From NCBI GenBank assembly GCA_946407715.1, contig CAMJPH010000097.1:1-6928 (forward strand): a stretch of 6,928 nt of DNA. The letters are read 5' to 3'. The stretch is from an uncultured Bacteroidales bacterium (GTDB lineage: Bacteria > Bacteroidota > Bacteroidia > Bacteroidales > WCHB1-69). The notes below the pieces were generated by a model, which ran no database searches, had not been told where the DNA came from, and saw only the letters and a list, made by a program, of their open reading frames with translations. Numbering within the stretch: the first letter of the stretch is position 1; each line of letters begins with the position of its first letter. The position numbers and the translations under genes were made by a program. Positions 1 through 5,914 of this stretch are shown one piece after another.

Positions 1-48
1 CATTGAAAAACTCTTTGACGAAAATTTTTGGGTGTCCCAATGACGAAG

Positions 49-1029
49 TCAGGAAAAAAGACAGAACGGGTCAGTGAGTTTGTAGCGTGTGTCGCGTTTC
101 CCTTTGCCGAAAGGGATGTATGGTTTTATAAAATCGCTGGCGACTAACGCTTTCAGCAATTTGGTGGAAGCCCCACTATCGTCCAACCCTGTTCTGCGGA
201 GTATTTCCTGACGGGTGAATCCCGAGCGCCGAGTCCCTAAAAGTTGTACGATATTCTTCATCAGTTCAGGGGTGGAGAACACAGATGCGAACAACCGGTC
301 GAATTCGTCATGAAGTCTGGCGTTGTCCTCAAAGAACATCCAATCAATGTTTTGGGCGAGGCTCATCCCTTTCTTCATATATCCAAGATAGTAGGGGATT
401 CCGCCAACGGCCATATAACTTTGGACGATGTCATAACGAGAGAAGCGTATCCCTCTTTCTTGGAAAAACGCCTCGCATTCGCGGAGCGTGAAAGGGGAAA
501 GTTTAATTTGGCAAGTAAGCCTTCCATACAATCCACCATGGTTGTTGACGAGATTGTCGGTCATCCAGGAAGTGGCGGACCCGCATACCACTAACATCAT
601 ATTATGGCGATGGCATGCCCAACCGTTCCAGAATGCCTCCAATGCGGTGACAAAGCCCGAACGCGGCGTGTCCATCCACGGCAATTCGTCCAAAAAGACC
701 ACCTGTCGCGATCCTTCGTCAACACTTTGGAGATGCATTTCCAGCATGAAGAAAGCCTCCAACCAGGAGGCGGGGCATTTGCTCTTCTTCATGCCGTGGA
801 GCTGCAGCGACAGATAGAAGTACTTTAACTGTTCCTTGAGGCCGTTTTTGTGGTTTTGCTCATCAACAGGGGAAAGCCCCGCGTGCCGGAAGGCGATCCT
901 GTCTTTCAAAGTTTCGTCCACCAAATAGGTTTTGCCCACGCGTCTGCGACCGTAAACGGCTACAAACTCCGCTTTTCCGCTGTCGTAACATTCGTTCAAC
1001 TCCTGAATTTCCCGTTCTCTTCCAATCAT
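49..1029 (-). CDS. AAA-family ATPase (archaeal-type ATPase family), C-terminus cut off by probable frameshift
   Basis: This is a P-loop ATPase of a multicopy family common in Bacteroidetes, whose full-length members carry a C-terminal DUF234-like nuclease-fold domain. The cellular role of the family is not established. Visible motifs are Walker A GRRRVGKT (residues 27-34), Walker B VVFLDELPW (110-118, with D114 and E115), a sensor-like CGSATSW (149-155), the block NNHGGLYGR (162-170), and a winged-helix-like region around 265-310. The start MIGRERE is typical and lies 23 bases from a -7 box. The frame ends at residue 326, just after TDPFCLF, where family members continue for roughly 150 more residues. 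A run of six T on the coding strand (positions 59-54) precedes the stop. With one more T the reading would be CLFFLTSSLGHPKIFVKEFF and would stay open to the window edge. The gene is therefore probably frameshifted and perhaps inactive, or the base is a sequencing error. Family assignment is firm; functional state is uncertain. Confidence 0.88.
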   Translation of the reverse strand: MIGREREIQELNECYDSGKAEFVAVYGRRRVGKTYLVDETLKDRIAFRHAGLSPVDEQNHKNGLKEQLKYFYLSLQLHGMKKSKCPASWLEAFFMLEMHLQSVDEGSRQVVFLDELPWMDTPRSGFVTALEAFWNGWACHRHNMMLVVCGSATSWMTDNLVNNHGGLYGRLTCQIKLSPFTLRECEAFFQERGIRFSRYDIVQSYMAVGGIPYYLGYMKKGMSLAQNIDWMFFEDNARLHDEFDRLFASVFSTPELMKNIVQLLGTRRSGFTRQEILRRTGLDDSGASTKLLKALVASDFIKPYIPFGKGKRDTRYKLTDPFCLFS

Positions 1030-1039
1030 TGTTTTAGCA

Positions 1040-1089
1040 TTTTATTTTTCTGCAAATATACAAAAAATATCAATTGCAGAAAAATAAAA
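1040..1089. repeat. Perfect 16-bp inverted repeat over the ATPase promoter
   Basis: The left arm TTTTATTTTTCTGCAA (1040-1055) is perfectly complementary to the right arm TTGCAGAAAAATAAAA (1074-1089), with an 18-base AT-rich centre that itself contains a spaced ATAT pair. The repeat covers the -7 box. It could be an operator, a cruciform, or a terminator-like hairpin for transcription arriving from the WG-repeat gene. The arms are AT-rich but contain a CTGCAA/TTGCAG core, so simple A/T runs alone do not explain the match. Confidence 0.7.
1053..1060 (-). promoter_or_regulatory. -7 promoter box (TATATTTG) of the AAA ATPase gene
   Basis: This is an exact match to the Bacteroidetes -7 consensus TAnnTTTG, 23 bases upstream of the ATPase start. 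No clear -33 TTG/TTTG element is found at the usual 19-21 base spacing, only T-rich sequence. The box lies within the left half of a long inverted repeat (1040-1089), which could modulate promoter use. Confidence 0.6.
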
Positions 1090-1130
1090 GCATACTTTTA
1101 TATGTTTAAATTTCTGGAACAACAGTTTTT

Positions 1131-1286
1131 CTATAAATCAGATGCCTTGTACATTTGAGCGGCGTGGAGAGGTTTGGCGAAGGTCGGTGCGGTGAAAATA
1201 AGTTTTATTCGCCGCATTTTTGCGGAGAACAAGTCGTCACCATGCCAAATCGGCTTTGGCCGGAAGAAGCACGCATTATGAATTGG
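1131..1286 (-). repeat. Possible dispersed intergenic repeat, non-genic
   Basis: This spacer between the WG-repeat gene and the ATPase has no recognisable gene. On the minus strand one frame stays open for about 50 codons and ends at TAG (1133-1131), but it has no plausible start. Its peptide (for example FAKPLHAAQMYKASDL) resembles fragments I remember seeing in many unrelated Bacteroidales protein annotations; that is memory only and not verifiable here. Two short hairpins lie inside: GCCAAA/TTTGGC (1244-1249 with 1255-1260) and CCGCA/TGCGG (1212-1216 with 1221-1225). Neither is followed by a T run, so neither is a convincing terminator. GC content appears higher than in the adjacent promoter region. 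Confidence 0.3.
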
Positions 1287-1304
1287 GGTGATACTTTGAG
1301 TTGA

Positions 1305-1820
1305 TCATTCCGCTTTCGGCCAAACTCGCCGACCTGTCCGATCAATGTAAACATACTCGCCATTAAGCTTCACTTGAGCCACACCTCCTTGGAACACATC
1401 CGCATAATCGTATTCCAACGGAATGACAACATTCCCTTGATTGTCAATGTAACCCCACTTTTCATCAATCTCAACCGGGGCCATGCCTTCCCGGAAATCC
1501 TGAACATGGTCGAACTTCGGCTTTACAATCATATTGCCGGTTCTGTCAATAAAGCCAAACTTGCCACCTGACATCACGCCGCATAAATCCTCATAAAAAC
1601 AATCCATGTCCTCATATTGCGGCTTGATCGTTTCATGGCCATCGGCATCGACACACCCGTGCAGGCCGTCTTTCTCCACATACCAGAAACCCGCAAAAAA
1701 GTAATAGCTGACCGAATCGTATATGGGTTTCACCACCATATCACCTTTTCGGTTTATAAAACCTATTTTGCCGTCAACATGGACAGGATGGACGTTGGGG
1801 GTTGAATTGTTGGGGGACAT
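1305..1820 (-). CDS. WG-repeat protein
   Basis: This 171-residue protein is built almost wholly of WG (KWG-type) repeats with a period of about 34 residues. Equivalent positions of the repeat core fall at G20, G55, G89, G123 and V157. Repeats read, for example, KIGFINRKGDMVVKPIYD, KFGFIDRTGNMIVKPKFD and KWGYIDNQGNVVIPLEYD, and the fifth is truncated at the C-terminus. WG repeats are thought to form beta-rich, probably protein-binding scaffolds; no enzymatic role is known. There is no signal peptide or membrane segment, so it is probably cytoplasmic. The protein is short for the family, which often exceeds 300 residues. The ATG at 1820 gives a short N-terminal lead of about 15 residues before repeat 1. 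It lies 103 bases downstream of the DUF262 gene with no obvious -7 box, so it may be co-transcribed with that gene. The partner is unknown. Confidence 0.88.
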   Translation of the reverse strand: MSPNNSTPNVHPVHVDGKIGFINRKGDMVVKPIYDSVSYYFFAGFWYVEKDGLHGCVDADGHETIKPQYEDMDCFYEDLCGVMSGGKFGFIDRTGNMIVKPKFDHVQDFREGMAPVEIDEKWGYIDNQGNVVIPLEYDYADVFQGGVAQVKLNGEYVYIDRTGRRVWPKAE

Positions 1821-1915
1821 TTGAGTTCGTTTTAATGTTTAATCTTTACATTGTTTGCGGCGAAAAGGGGCACGAATTGTACTCCGGTTGGAAATCCAAA
1901 GCAGATTTATACAAT

Positions 1916-1933
1916 TATATCAACTATATCAAC
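1916..1933. repeat. Two tandem copies of a 9-bp unit at the DUF262 stop codon
   Basis: The unit TATATCAAC occurs twice in direct tandem. On the coding strand it yields TTG ATA TAG TTG ATA TAA, so the last two residues plus stop of the DUF262 gene are duplicated in frame and two stop codons occur in a row. It was probably produced by replication slippage. Confidence 0.7.
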
Positions 1934-3711
1934 CCTTTTTCCTTTAATTTGCGAATCATTTCCTGTTCCTCAGGAGTAGGCATAGGTGTTGACATCGTTA
2001 CAGATTTGCTATAGTTGTCATTCCACTCTGACAACAGGCTTATTATCTCTTCAGAGATGACACCATCACGATGTTGAATATTACCGATCGTCCAATCATC
2101 AGATACACTTGTAACCAACACCCTGGTCACTTCGACTGAAGATTTTTTGTACTCTGCTTGCTTTTTAGCAAAATAGCCATTACTAGCCACAATATTCAGA
2201 ACTTTCTCAAATGGTGTTTTATTACCAATGTGCTCGACCATGTCGTTGACAAGAGAATCCTCTATACCCGGGAAAAACGATGATTGCCATTTACGGGGTA
2301 AAATGTGTTCAATTTGCCATTCAGGCGGAAGCAATTCTTGCTGATGGTTATACGCGAAAATTTTCAAAAGCATTCTGACGATGTTACGGTGCGGATTTTT
2401 AATTCGTTCACCTATGACGGAAGTATCTATCGGTCTAAAAGCAAACTTCGGATGAGAATCTTTTATGATTTCCACATTCAGTTTCAGAATATCACCTTTC
2501 ACGAAATTGATGGTAGGGTAAAGAATAAAGCGTGACAGCAATTCTCCAATAAGTTTATTGAGGAACAAGAGAAATTCATTTTCAAAATTGGGATCCTCCC
2601 AATGTGAAAGATAATAAGTGATGACGGGATATTTCCAAAATTCATTCGGATATGAAACTAATGTGTCCAATGCTTTTCGAATTTCGACATTGTTGTCCCA
2701 AACTTCCTCAGGAATATCGTGATTTGTGTTAATTACTTTCCATAAATTTAGAATCTTGTTCAGTTTCTCCATCAAAGTATTCTCATAAAGTCTTTCGGCC
2801 TTCCCTGCCAAGAAATATTTCCGAACACCTTGGACAGTTGAATCAATATTGCCATCGCAAGCACGCAAATAGAACATATAGTAGTAGAAAAGTCGCTGAA
2901 TGCTCTCATTTGCCTCTGTCGCTTCCCTCTCCAACCGTTTCCATTTAGCAATAAAATCATCTTTTTCTTCCTTTTCTTTAAAATGATTGTATATTTTTGC
3001 TTTGAAGATATCGGCATCGGTCAGTTGTAAACCTCTATTATTGAGTGTAGAAAAAATCGTCAATGCCGTATCTTGGCTATCTGCCCCGATAGGGAGCAGA
3101 ATGGCCTGATTGAGAATAGCATAGATAAAATCATATATCTGCAGTGGAGATTCCGCACAGTGGTTATCGTAAAGCTTCTGGAAAAGCAAGTAGTTCTTTG
3201 AGTAGTTATCATCTGCCTTGACTTCGGCAATACCGGTTCTAAGAATTTCGCGCAAAATCATATTACCATCATTATCTACCACCTTAGATGTGAGAAGTAT
3301 GTCGGAAAAGTCTACTTTTCCCGTAAGGTTGTCTGTCCTCCAAATAGCAGGTTCTATTTGCTTGATAAAATTTTGAGCAGCCTCCGTATTTGAATCATCG
3401 CCCTGAACAAGTTTGGTGTATATAGCTCTCAACAATAGAAACAGAGATGTGATGCGTTGCTGACCATCAATGATTTCCTGCTCTCCTTGTTCATTTTCAA
3501 ACGACACAATACTTCCTAAAAAGTACGAACCGTTCCTTTTCAAGCCCCCAATTGTGGTCGCGAACTCCCAAATGTCTTCAAAAAGAGTTTCTATTTGCTC
3601 ATCTGTCCATGCGTATGGACGCTGATATTCGGGAATCACAAAGGGTTTTGTTCTACCTGTCTTTAGTAAATCTTGAACATTCTGCTTGTTGACGCTAATT
3701 GTTGTGGCCAT
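1924..3711 (-). CDS. DUF262-DUF1524 protein, GmrSD-type (type IV restriction) family
   Basis: This is a single-chain fusion of a DUF262 (GmrS-like, ParB-fold NTPase) domain and a DUF1524 (GmrD-like, HNH/His-Me finger nuclease) domain. Related proteins (GmrSD, BrxU, SspE) cut modified or invading DNA with nucleotide dependence. Numbered from the ATG at 3711 (595 residues), the visible motifs are IPEYQRPYAW (26-35), YFLGSIV (63-69), the hallmark IIDGQQRITSL (80-90), FSTLNNRGLQLTDADIFKAK (220-239), and in the C-terminal domain QIEHILPRKW (466-475), with the catalytic-type histidine, followed by HIGNKTPFEK and the typical NGYFAKKQAEYKKS. Both active regions look intact. An in-frame ATG at 3741 exists, but the -7 box lies just 19 bases before the 3711 ATG and overlaps the extra codons, and MATTISVNKQ fits the family start. 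It is more AT-rich than the upstream SIMPL, HIRAN and WYL genes, which suggests horizontal gain. The modification recognised cannot be read from sequence. Confidence 0.9.
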   Translation of the reverse strand: MATTISVNKQNVQDLLKTGRTKPFVIPEYQRPYAWTDEQIETLFEDIWEFATTIGGLKRNGSYFLGSIVSFENEQGEQEIIDGQQRITSLFLLLRAIYTKLVQGDDSNTEAAQNFIKQIEPAIWRTDNLTGKVDFSDILLTSKVVDNDGNMILREILRTGIAEVKADDNYSKNYLLFQKLYDNHCAESPLQIYDFIYAILNQAILLPIGADSQDTALTIFSTLNNRGLQLTDADIFKAKIYNHFKEKEEKDDFIAKWKRLEREATEANESIQRLFYYYMFYLRACDGNIDSTVQGVRKYFLAGKAERLYENTLMEKLNKILNLWKVINTNHDIPEEVWDNNVEIRKALDTLVSYPNEFWKYPVITYYLSHWEDPNFENEFLLFLNKLIGELLSRFILYPTINFVKGDILKLNVEIIKDSHPKFAFRPIDTSVIGERIKNPHRNIVRMLLKIFAYNHQQELLPPEWQIEHILPRKWQSSFFPGIEDSLVNDMVEHIGNKTPFEKVLNIVASNGYFAKKQAEYKKSSVEVTRVLVTSVSDDWTIGNIQHRDGVISEEIISLLSEWNDNYSKSVTMSTPMPTPEEQEMIRKLKEKGLI

Positions 3712-3730
3712 ATCGTTACAATTTAATTCG

Positions 3731-3738
3731 CAAAAATA
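3731..3738 (-). promoter_or_regulatory. -7 promoter box (TATTTTTG) of the DUF262-DUF1524 gene
   Basis: This is an exact TAnnTTTG match followed by C, 19 bases before the ATG at 3711. It supports an independent promoter between the SIMPL stop (3794) and this gene, and supports the 3711 start over the 3741 ATG. No clear -33 element was found at the usual spacing. Confidence 0.6.
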
Positions 3739-3793
3739 CATTTTTTCAAAACACGAAAACCCGCGATTATTTGAAGCTTGCTCCGCCGCGTCT

Positions 3794-4450
3794 TTATTTC
3801 AGCCACCACACCACATTCACATTGTCGCTGACCACCAGGTCGTCGGGGGTGATGTCGAGACTGTCAACCGTGCTGGCTTTAGCTTCATCAGCGCAGCGAA
3901 TCTCACGAGCCTGCGAATAAATATGCACCTCCATCTCGCCGTATTCGATCTCTTTCACCTCCCCTAATTCGCGTCCCGCCGCCTTGGCCATAATTTCCGC
4001 TTTGTCGCGGGCGTCGGTTACCGCACGCTCCAACATCTTCAGTTGCGTCGGGCGCGGATCCTTCTGCGTGTAGCCAATATTGATTTGCGCATTCGCAATG
4101 AATTTTCCAACTCCACGCACAACATTGTTCACCAATACATTATCCATCCCGAGGTCAACCTTGATCCTTTGGACAAGATTATATCCCTCTTTCTTCGAAC
4201 CCACATAATTTCCTTCTTCGTAGATGCTCTCTCTGTGTTCAGAGATATCCATTCGGATCGTTTTCGCCAATTTGCCCGATAGATGGTTGTATTCCAATAT
4301 CTTAACCATCCAGGAGCTGTTCTCCTTGGCGCAGGCGTAGGCCTCGTCATAGTTTTTTAACACACGGTCAATACTAACTTCCAGCCGTGTCACATCGGGC
4401 ACCACATGTATGCTTCCTGTGCCGACTACTTTTATGGTCGATTCACTCAT
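3794..4450 (-). CDS. SIMPL-domain (DUF541, YggE-like) protein
   Basis: This 218-residue protein is of the SIMPL/DUF541 family. The YggE member is linked to protection from oxidative stress, but the biochemical function of the family is unsettled. Family features are the N-terminal strand IKVVGTGSIHVVPDVTRLEV (6-25), the helix with AVTDARDKAEIMAKAAGRELGEV (about 143-165), and the closing strand DNVNVVWWLK (209-218). YggE-type proteins are usually exported and carry an N-terminal signal sequence. This one starts directly with MSESTIKVVG and has no hydrophobic leader, so it is predicted to be cytoplasmic. The start at 4450 overlaps the HIRAN gene's stop by 4 bases (ATGA), which implies translational coupling and one transcript with the HIRAN gene. 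The stop lies 55 bases before the DUF262 gene's -7 box. Confidence 0.88.
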   Translation of the reverse strand: MSESTIKVVGTGSIHVVPDVTRLEVSIDRVLKNYDEAYACAKENSSWMVKILEYNHLSGKLAKTIRMDISEHRESIYEEGNYVGSKKEGYNLVQRIKVDLGMDNVLVNNVVRGVGKFIANAQINIGYTQKDPRPTQLKMLERAVTDARDKAEIMAKAAGRELGEVKEIEYGEMEVHIYSQAREIRCADEAKASTVDSLDITPDDLVVSDNVNVVWWLK

Positions 4451-4848
4451 TTTCTTCGATTTATTTGTGTTGAACGATTGTTAGCTTTTTCAATTTCGGC
4501 ATCCGTTTCTTCCTTTTTCCGTATCCTCACCGTCAGCTGGATCTGCTCCTCGGGATGCTCCTCGGGGGCGATGCGGCTGATGCGGCAGTCGAAGAGGTCG
4601 TCGTGACCCATGTCGAAGAAGGGGGCGAGACTGCGGTTGTCGCCACGGGGGATGTAGCCGAGGAGGAAGTCCTCGCCATCGTTGTTGAAGATGACCTGCA
4701 CGGCCTCGGGGTCGTAGCGGTTGTCGGCCTCGCGCTCCAAACGCAATGGCATCCCGACACGCAGCCGGTCCCAAACAAGGTCTGCTTCGTAATACTTGCG
4801 GCCCGCCAAGTGGCAGCCCAGATAGAATTTGCTTTTCTCTTTCATCAT
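4447..4848 (-). CDS. HIRAN-domain protein
   Basis: This is a small protein (133 residues from the first of two adjacent ATGs, 4848 and 4845) made almost entirely of a HIRAN domain. In eukaryotic HLTF this fold binds DNA 3' ends; bacterial stand-alone versions are thought to recognise damaged or stalled DNA and often sit near nucleases, helicases or regulators. Visible blocks are FYLGCHLAGRKYYEA near the start, PLRLEREADNRYDPEAVQV (about 34-52), LLGYIPRGDNRSLAPFFDMG (about 62-81), and a C-terminal strand QLTVRIRKK. The tail after about residue 110 is charged. The frame extends upstream to an ATG at 4938 that overlaps the WYL stop (ATGA). However, the extra 30 residues precede the domain, and a -7 box sits inside them 24 bases before 4848, so the shorter form is preferred. 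The long form, coupled to the WYL gene, cannot be excluded. Confidence 0.85.
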   Translation of the reverse strand: MMKEKSKFYLGCHLAGRKYYEADLVWDRLRVGMPLRLEREADNRYDPEAVQVIFNNDGEDFLLGYIPRGDNRSLAPFFDMGHDDLFDCRISRIAPEEHPEEQIQLTVRIRKKEETDAEIEKANNRSTQINRRK

Positions 4849-4877
4849 TTTGCCGTTTTTAATTTCACACGGCAAAA
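4848..4877. repeat. 9-bp inverted repeat spanning promoter box and start codon of the HIRAN gene
   Basis: TTTTGCCGT (4848-4856) and ACGGCAAAA (4869-4877) are perfect reverse complements separated by 12 bases. One arm overlaps the TTTG part of the -7 box and the other touches the ATG at 4848. The distal arm lies upstream of the expected transcription start, so the element would act as DNA (an operator) rather than as an RNA hairpin. Confidence 0.6.
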
Positions 4878-4880
4878 GTA
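4873..4880 (-). promoter_or_regulatory. -7 promoter box (TACTTTTG) of the HIRAN-SIMPL operon
   Basis: This is an exact TAnnTTTG match followed by C, 24 bases before the ATG at 4848 and inside the 86-base gap after the WYL stop. A TTTG lies only 14 bases further upstream, so the -33 element is not canonical. The box overlaps one arm of a 9-bp inverted repeat. Confidence 0.55.
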
Positions 4881-4934
4881 CCACCCGACTGCGCCAAAAA
4901 GCGGACCAATGGGAGATGTTTTTTTCAAAAAAAG

Positions 4935-5825
4935 TCATCCCTCCGCTGCTTCCAAGTGCATCCGTCTGATTTTCAATGCAATGTCTTCCGGATCCAGCAC
5001 TTTCAGCCAGCGGCCTCGGGAGAGGATTTGTGCCAGGAAGTCGCTGGTGGGGTGCAGTTTCACCTCGAAGTCCACATAGTCATCGCCGACCGCCAGTTCT
5101 TTCTGCGAGTGGTGCAGCGGCAGGTCGCGCATGGCGTAACGCTCGTTGCCGAAGGCGCGCAACACGATCCGCTGTTTCGGTTCGTCTCCGCCCTGCATAA
5201 TGCCGTAATAGTTCGAGAAGTAGCTCTGCGCGTCAAAATCCTTGTCCAGAACGAACGTCCTGTCGGTCATCGCCATCTCCTGGATGCGGTCGAACGAGAG
5301 AGTGAGGAAGCCGCCGTCCTCCAGGCGTCCGAGCAGGTACCAGCGGCGGCGGAAGAGTTTGATGCAATAGGGTTCCAGGGTCCACTGACTCGTTTCAGTC
5401 TTCCCATACCGCTTGTAACAGACTGACAAGCAACGGTTCTCGCGCATCGCATCGACCACGGTCTGCAGGTGTTCGCTTTCGCTTGGGATGCTTTCGAGGA
5501 GGATGCGGTCGTGCAGTCCGCGGGCCTCGCTGACGATGTTGCTGACGGTGAGCGAGCCCAGCATCCACCGCTGCACGCTGTCCTCGCGGAGCATCTCGGT
5601 GTCATCGATGTAGTAGCGGTTCTCATTGTCGCATTCGATGATGATGTCGAACATCTCCTCCACCTCGGCGCGGTGCCGGCGGAAGGTGGAACGGCTGAAC
5701 TCTTCGCCCTCGCTCATCTCGGTGCGGAGCCAGCGTTCGTTGATTTCGCGCAGGGTGATGCGCCCGGCGCGTCTGATGGTGCCCACCAGCCAGACGTATT
5801 GTTTGAAAAGTGCGGATGCTTTCAT
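4935..5825 (-). CDS. WYL-domain transcriptional regulator (YafY/PafBC type)
   Basis: This 296-residue regulator has the usual three parts: an N-terminal winged helix-turn-helix (about 1-75, with ITLREINERWLRTEM and FSRSTFRRHRAEVEEMF as the helix-turn-helix segment), a WYL domain (about 120-190, with the name-giving W162-Y163-L164 in RRRWYLLGR and the conserved LSFDRI at 176-181), and a WCX extension (about 215-290). WYL domains bind nucleic-acid ligands such as single-stranded DNA, and family members control DNA-damage and phage-defence genes. The ATG at 5825 is preferred over an in-frame TTG at 5843 because the latter overlaps the -7 box. The gene has a near-palindrome over its promoter, which fits autoregulation. 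The HIRAN gene follows 86 bases later, or overlaps if its longer start is used, making that gene pair the likely target. Confidence 0.9.
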   Translation of the reverse strand: MKASALFKQYVWLVGTIRRAGRITLREINERWLRTEMSEGEEFSRSTFRRHRAEVEEMFDIIIECDNENRYYIDDTEMLREDSVQRWMLGSLTVSNIVSEARGLHDRILLESIPSESEHLQTVVDAMRENRCLSVCYKRYGKTETSQWTLEPYCIKLFRRRWYLLGRLEDGGFLTLSFDRIQEMAMTDRTFVLDKDFDAQSYFSNYYGIMQGGDEPKQRIVLRAFGNERYAMRDLPLHHSQKELAVGDDYVDFEVKLHPTSDFLAQILSRGRWLKVLDPEDIALKIRRMHLEAAEG

Positions 5826-5826
5826 A

Positions 5827-5852
5827 TTCGATATTTGCGGCAAAGATACGAA
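5827..5852. promoter_or_regulatory. Near-palindromic operator candidate at the WYL promoter
   Basis: The 26-base site has a perfect core, TTTGC-G-GCAAA (5834-5844), and perfect outer ends, TTCG (5827-5830) and CGAA (5849-5852). The short segments between core and ends differ by one base in length. It covers the -7 box and expected transcription start, where a dimeric repressor would block RNA polymerase. Binding by the WYL protein itself is an inference. Confidence 0.45.
5841..5848 (-). promoter_or_regulatory. -7 promoter box (TATCTTTG) of the WYL regulator gene
   Basis: This is an exact TAnnTTTG match followed by C, 15 bases before the ATG at 5825, giving a very short leader. No clear -33 element was seen. 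The box lies inside a 26-base near-palindrome. Confidence 0.55.
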
Positions 5853-5914
5853 AAATCAAGTTTCGCGAGTGCTTTTTCCGTGGCAGCTGATGGCGTATTC
5901 TCGTGATTTTCCGA

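Noticed and set aside
1212..1225. CCGCA/TGCGG hairpin as terminator of the WG-repeat gene
   Set aside because: The stem is only 5 bp and no T run follows on the minus strand.
1875..1916. 7-bp inverted repeat AATTGTA/TACAATT in the gap between the DUF262 and WG-repeat genes
   Set aside because: The arms are short and AT-rich with 28 bases between them, so chance is likely. No promoter box or T run accompanies them.
2305..2535. Short + strand frame inside the DUF262 gene
   Set aside because: It is an antisense shadow within a gene with strong domain evidence.
3712..3741. Longer start for the DUF262 protein at the ATG 3741
   Set aside because: The extra codons contain the -7 promoter box, and the family's N-terminus aligns with the 3711 ATG.
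4849..4938. Longer start for the HIRAN protein at the ATG 4938, overlapping the WYL stop
   Set aside because: The extra 30 residues lie outside the domain and include a promoter box and inverted repeat. Kept as an alternative because the ATGA overlap is also the usual form of coupling.
4555..5079. 174-residue open frame on the + strand, rich in V, A and E
   Set aside because: It lies antisense to the HIRAN and WYL genes, has a low-complexity composition typical of the opposite strand of GC-rich genes, and crosses the gene boundary. Both sense genes have clear domains.
5469..5906. 145-residue + strand open frame opposite the WYL gene
   Set aside because: It is a shadow of the WYL coding sequence; the composition mirrors antisense codon bias and there is no domain.
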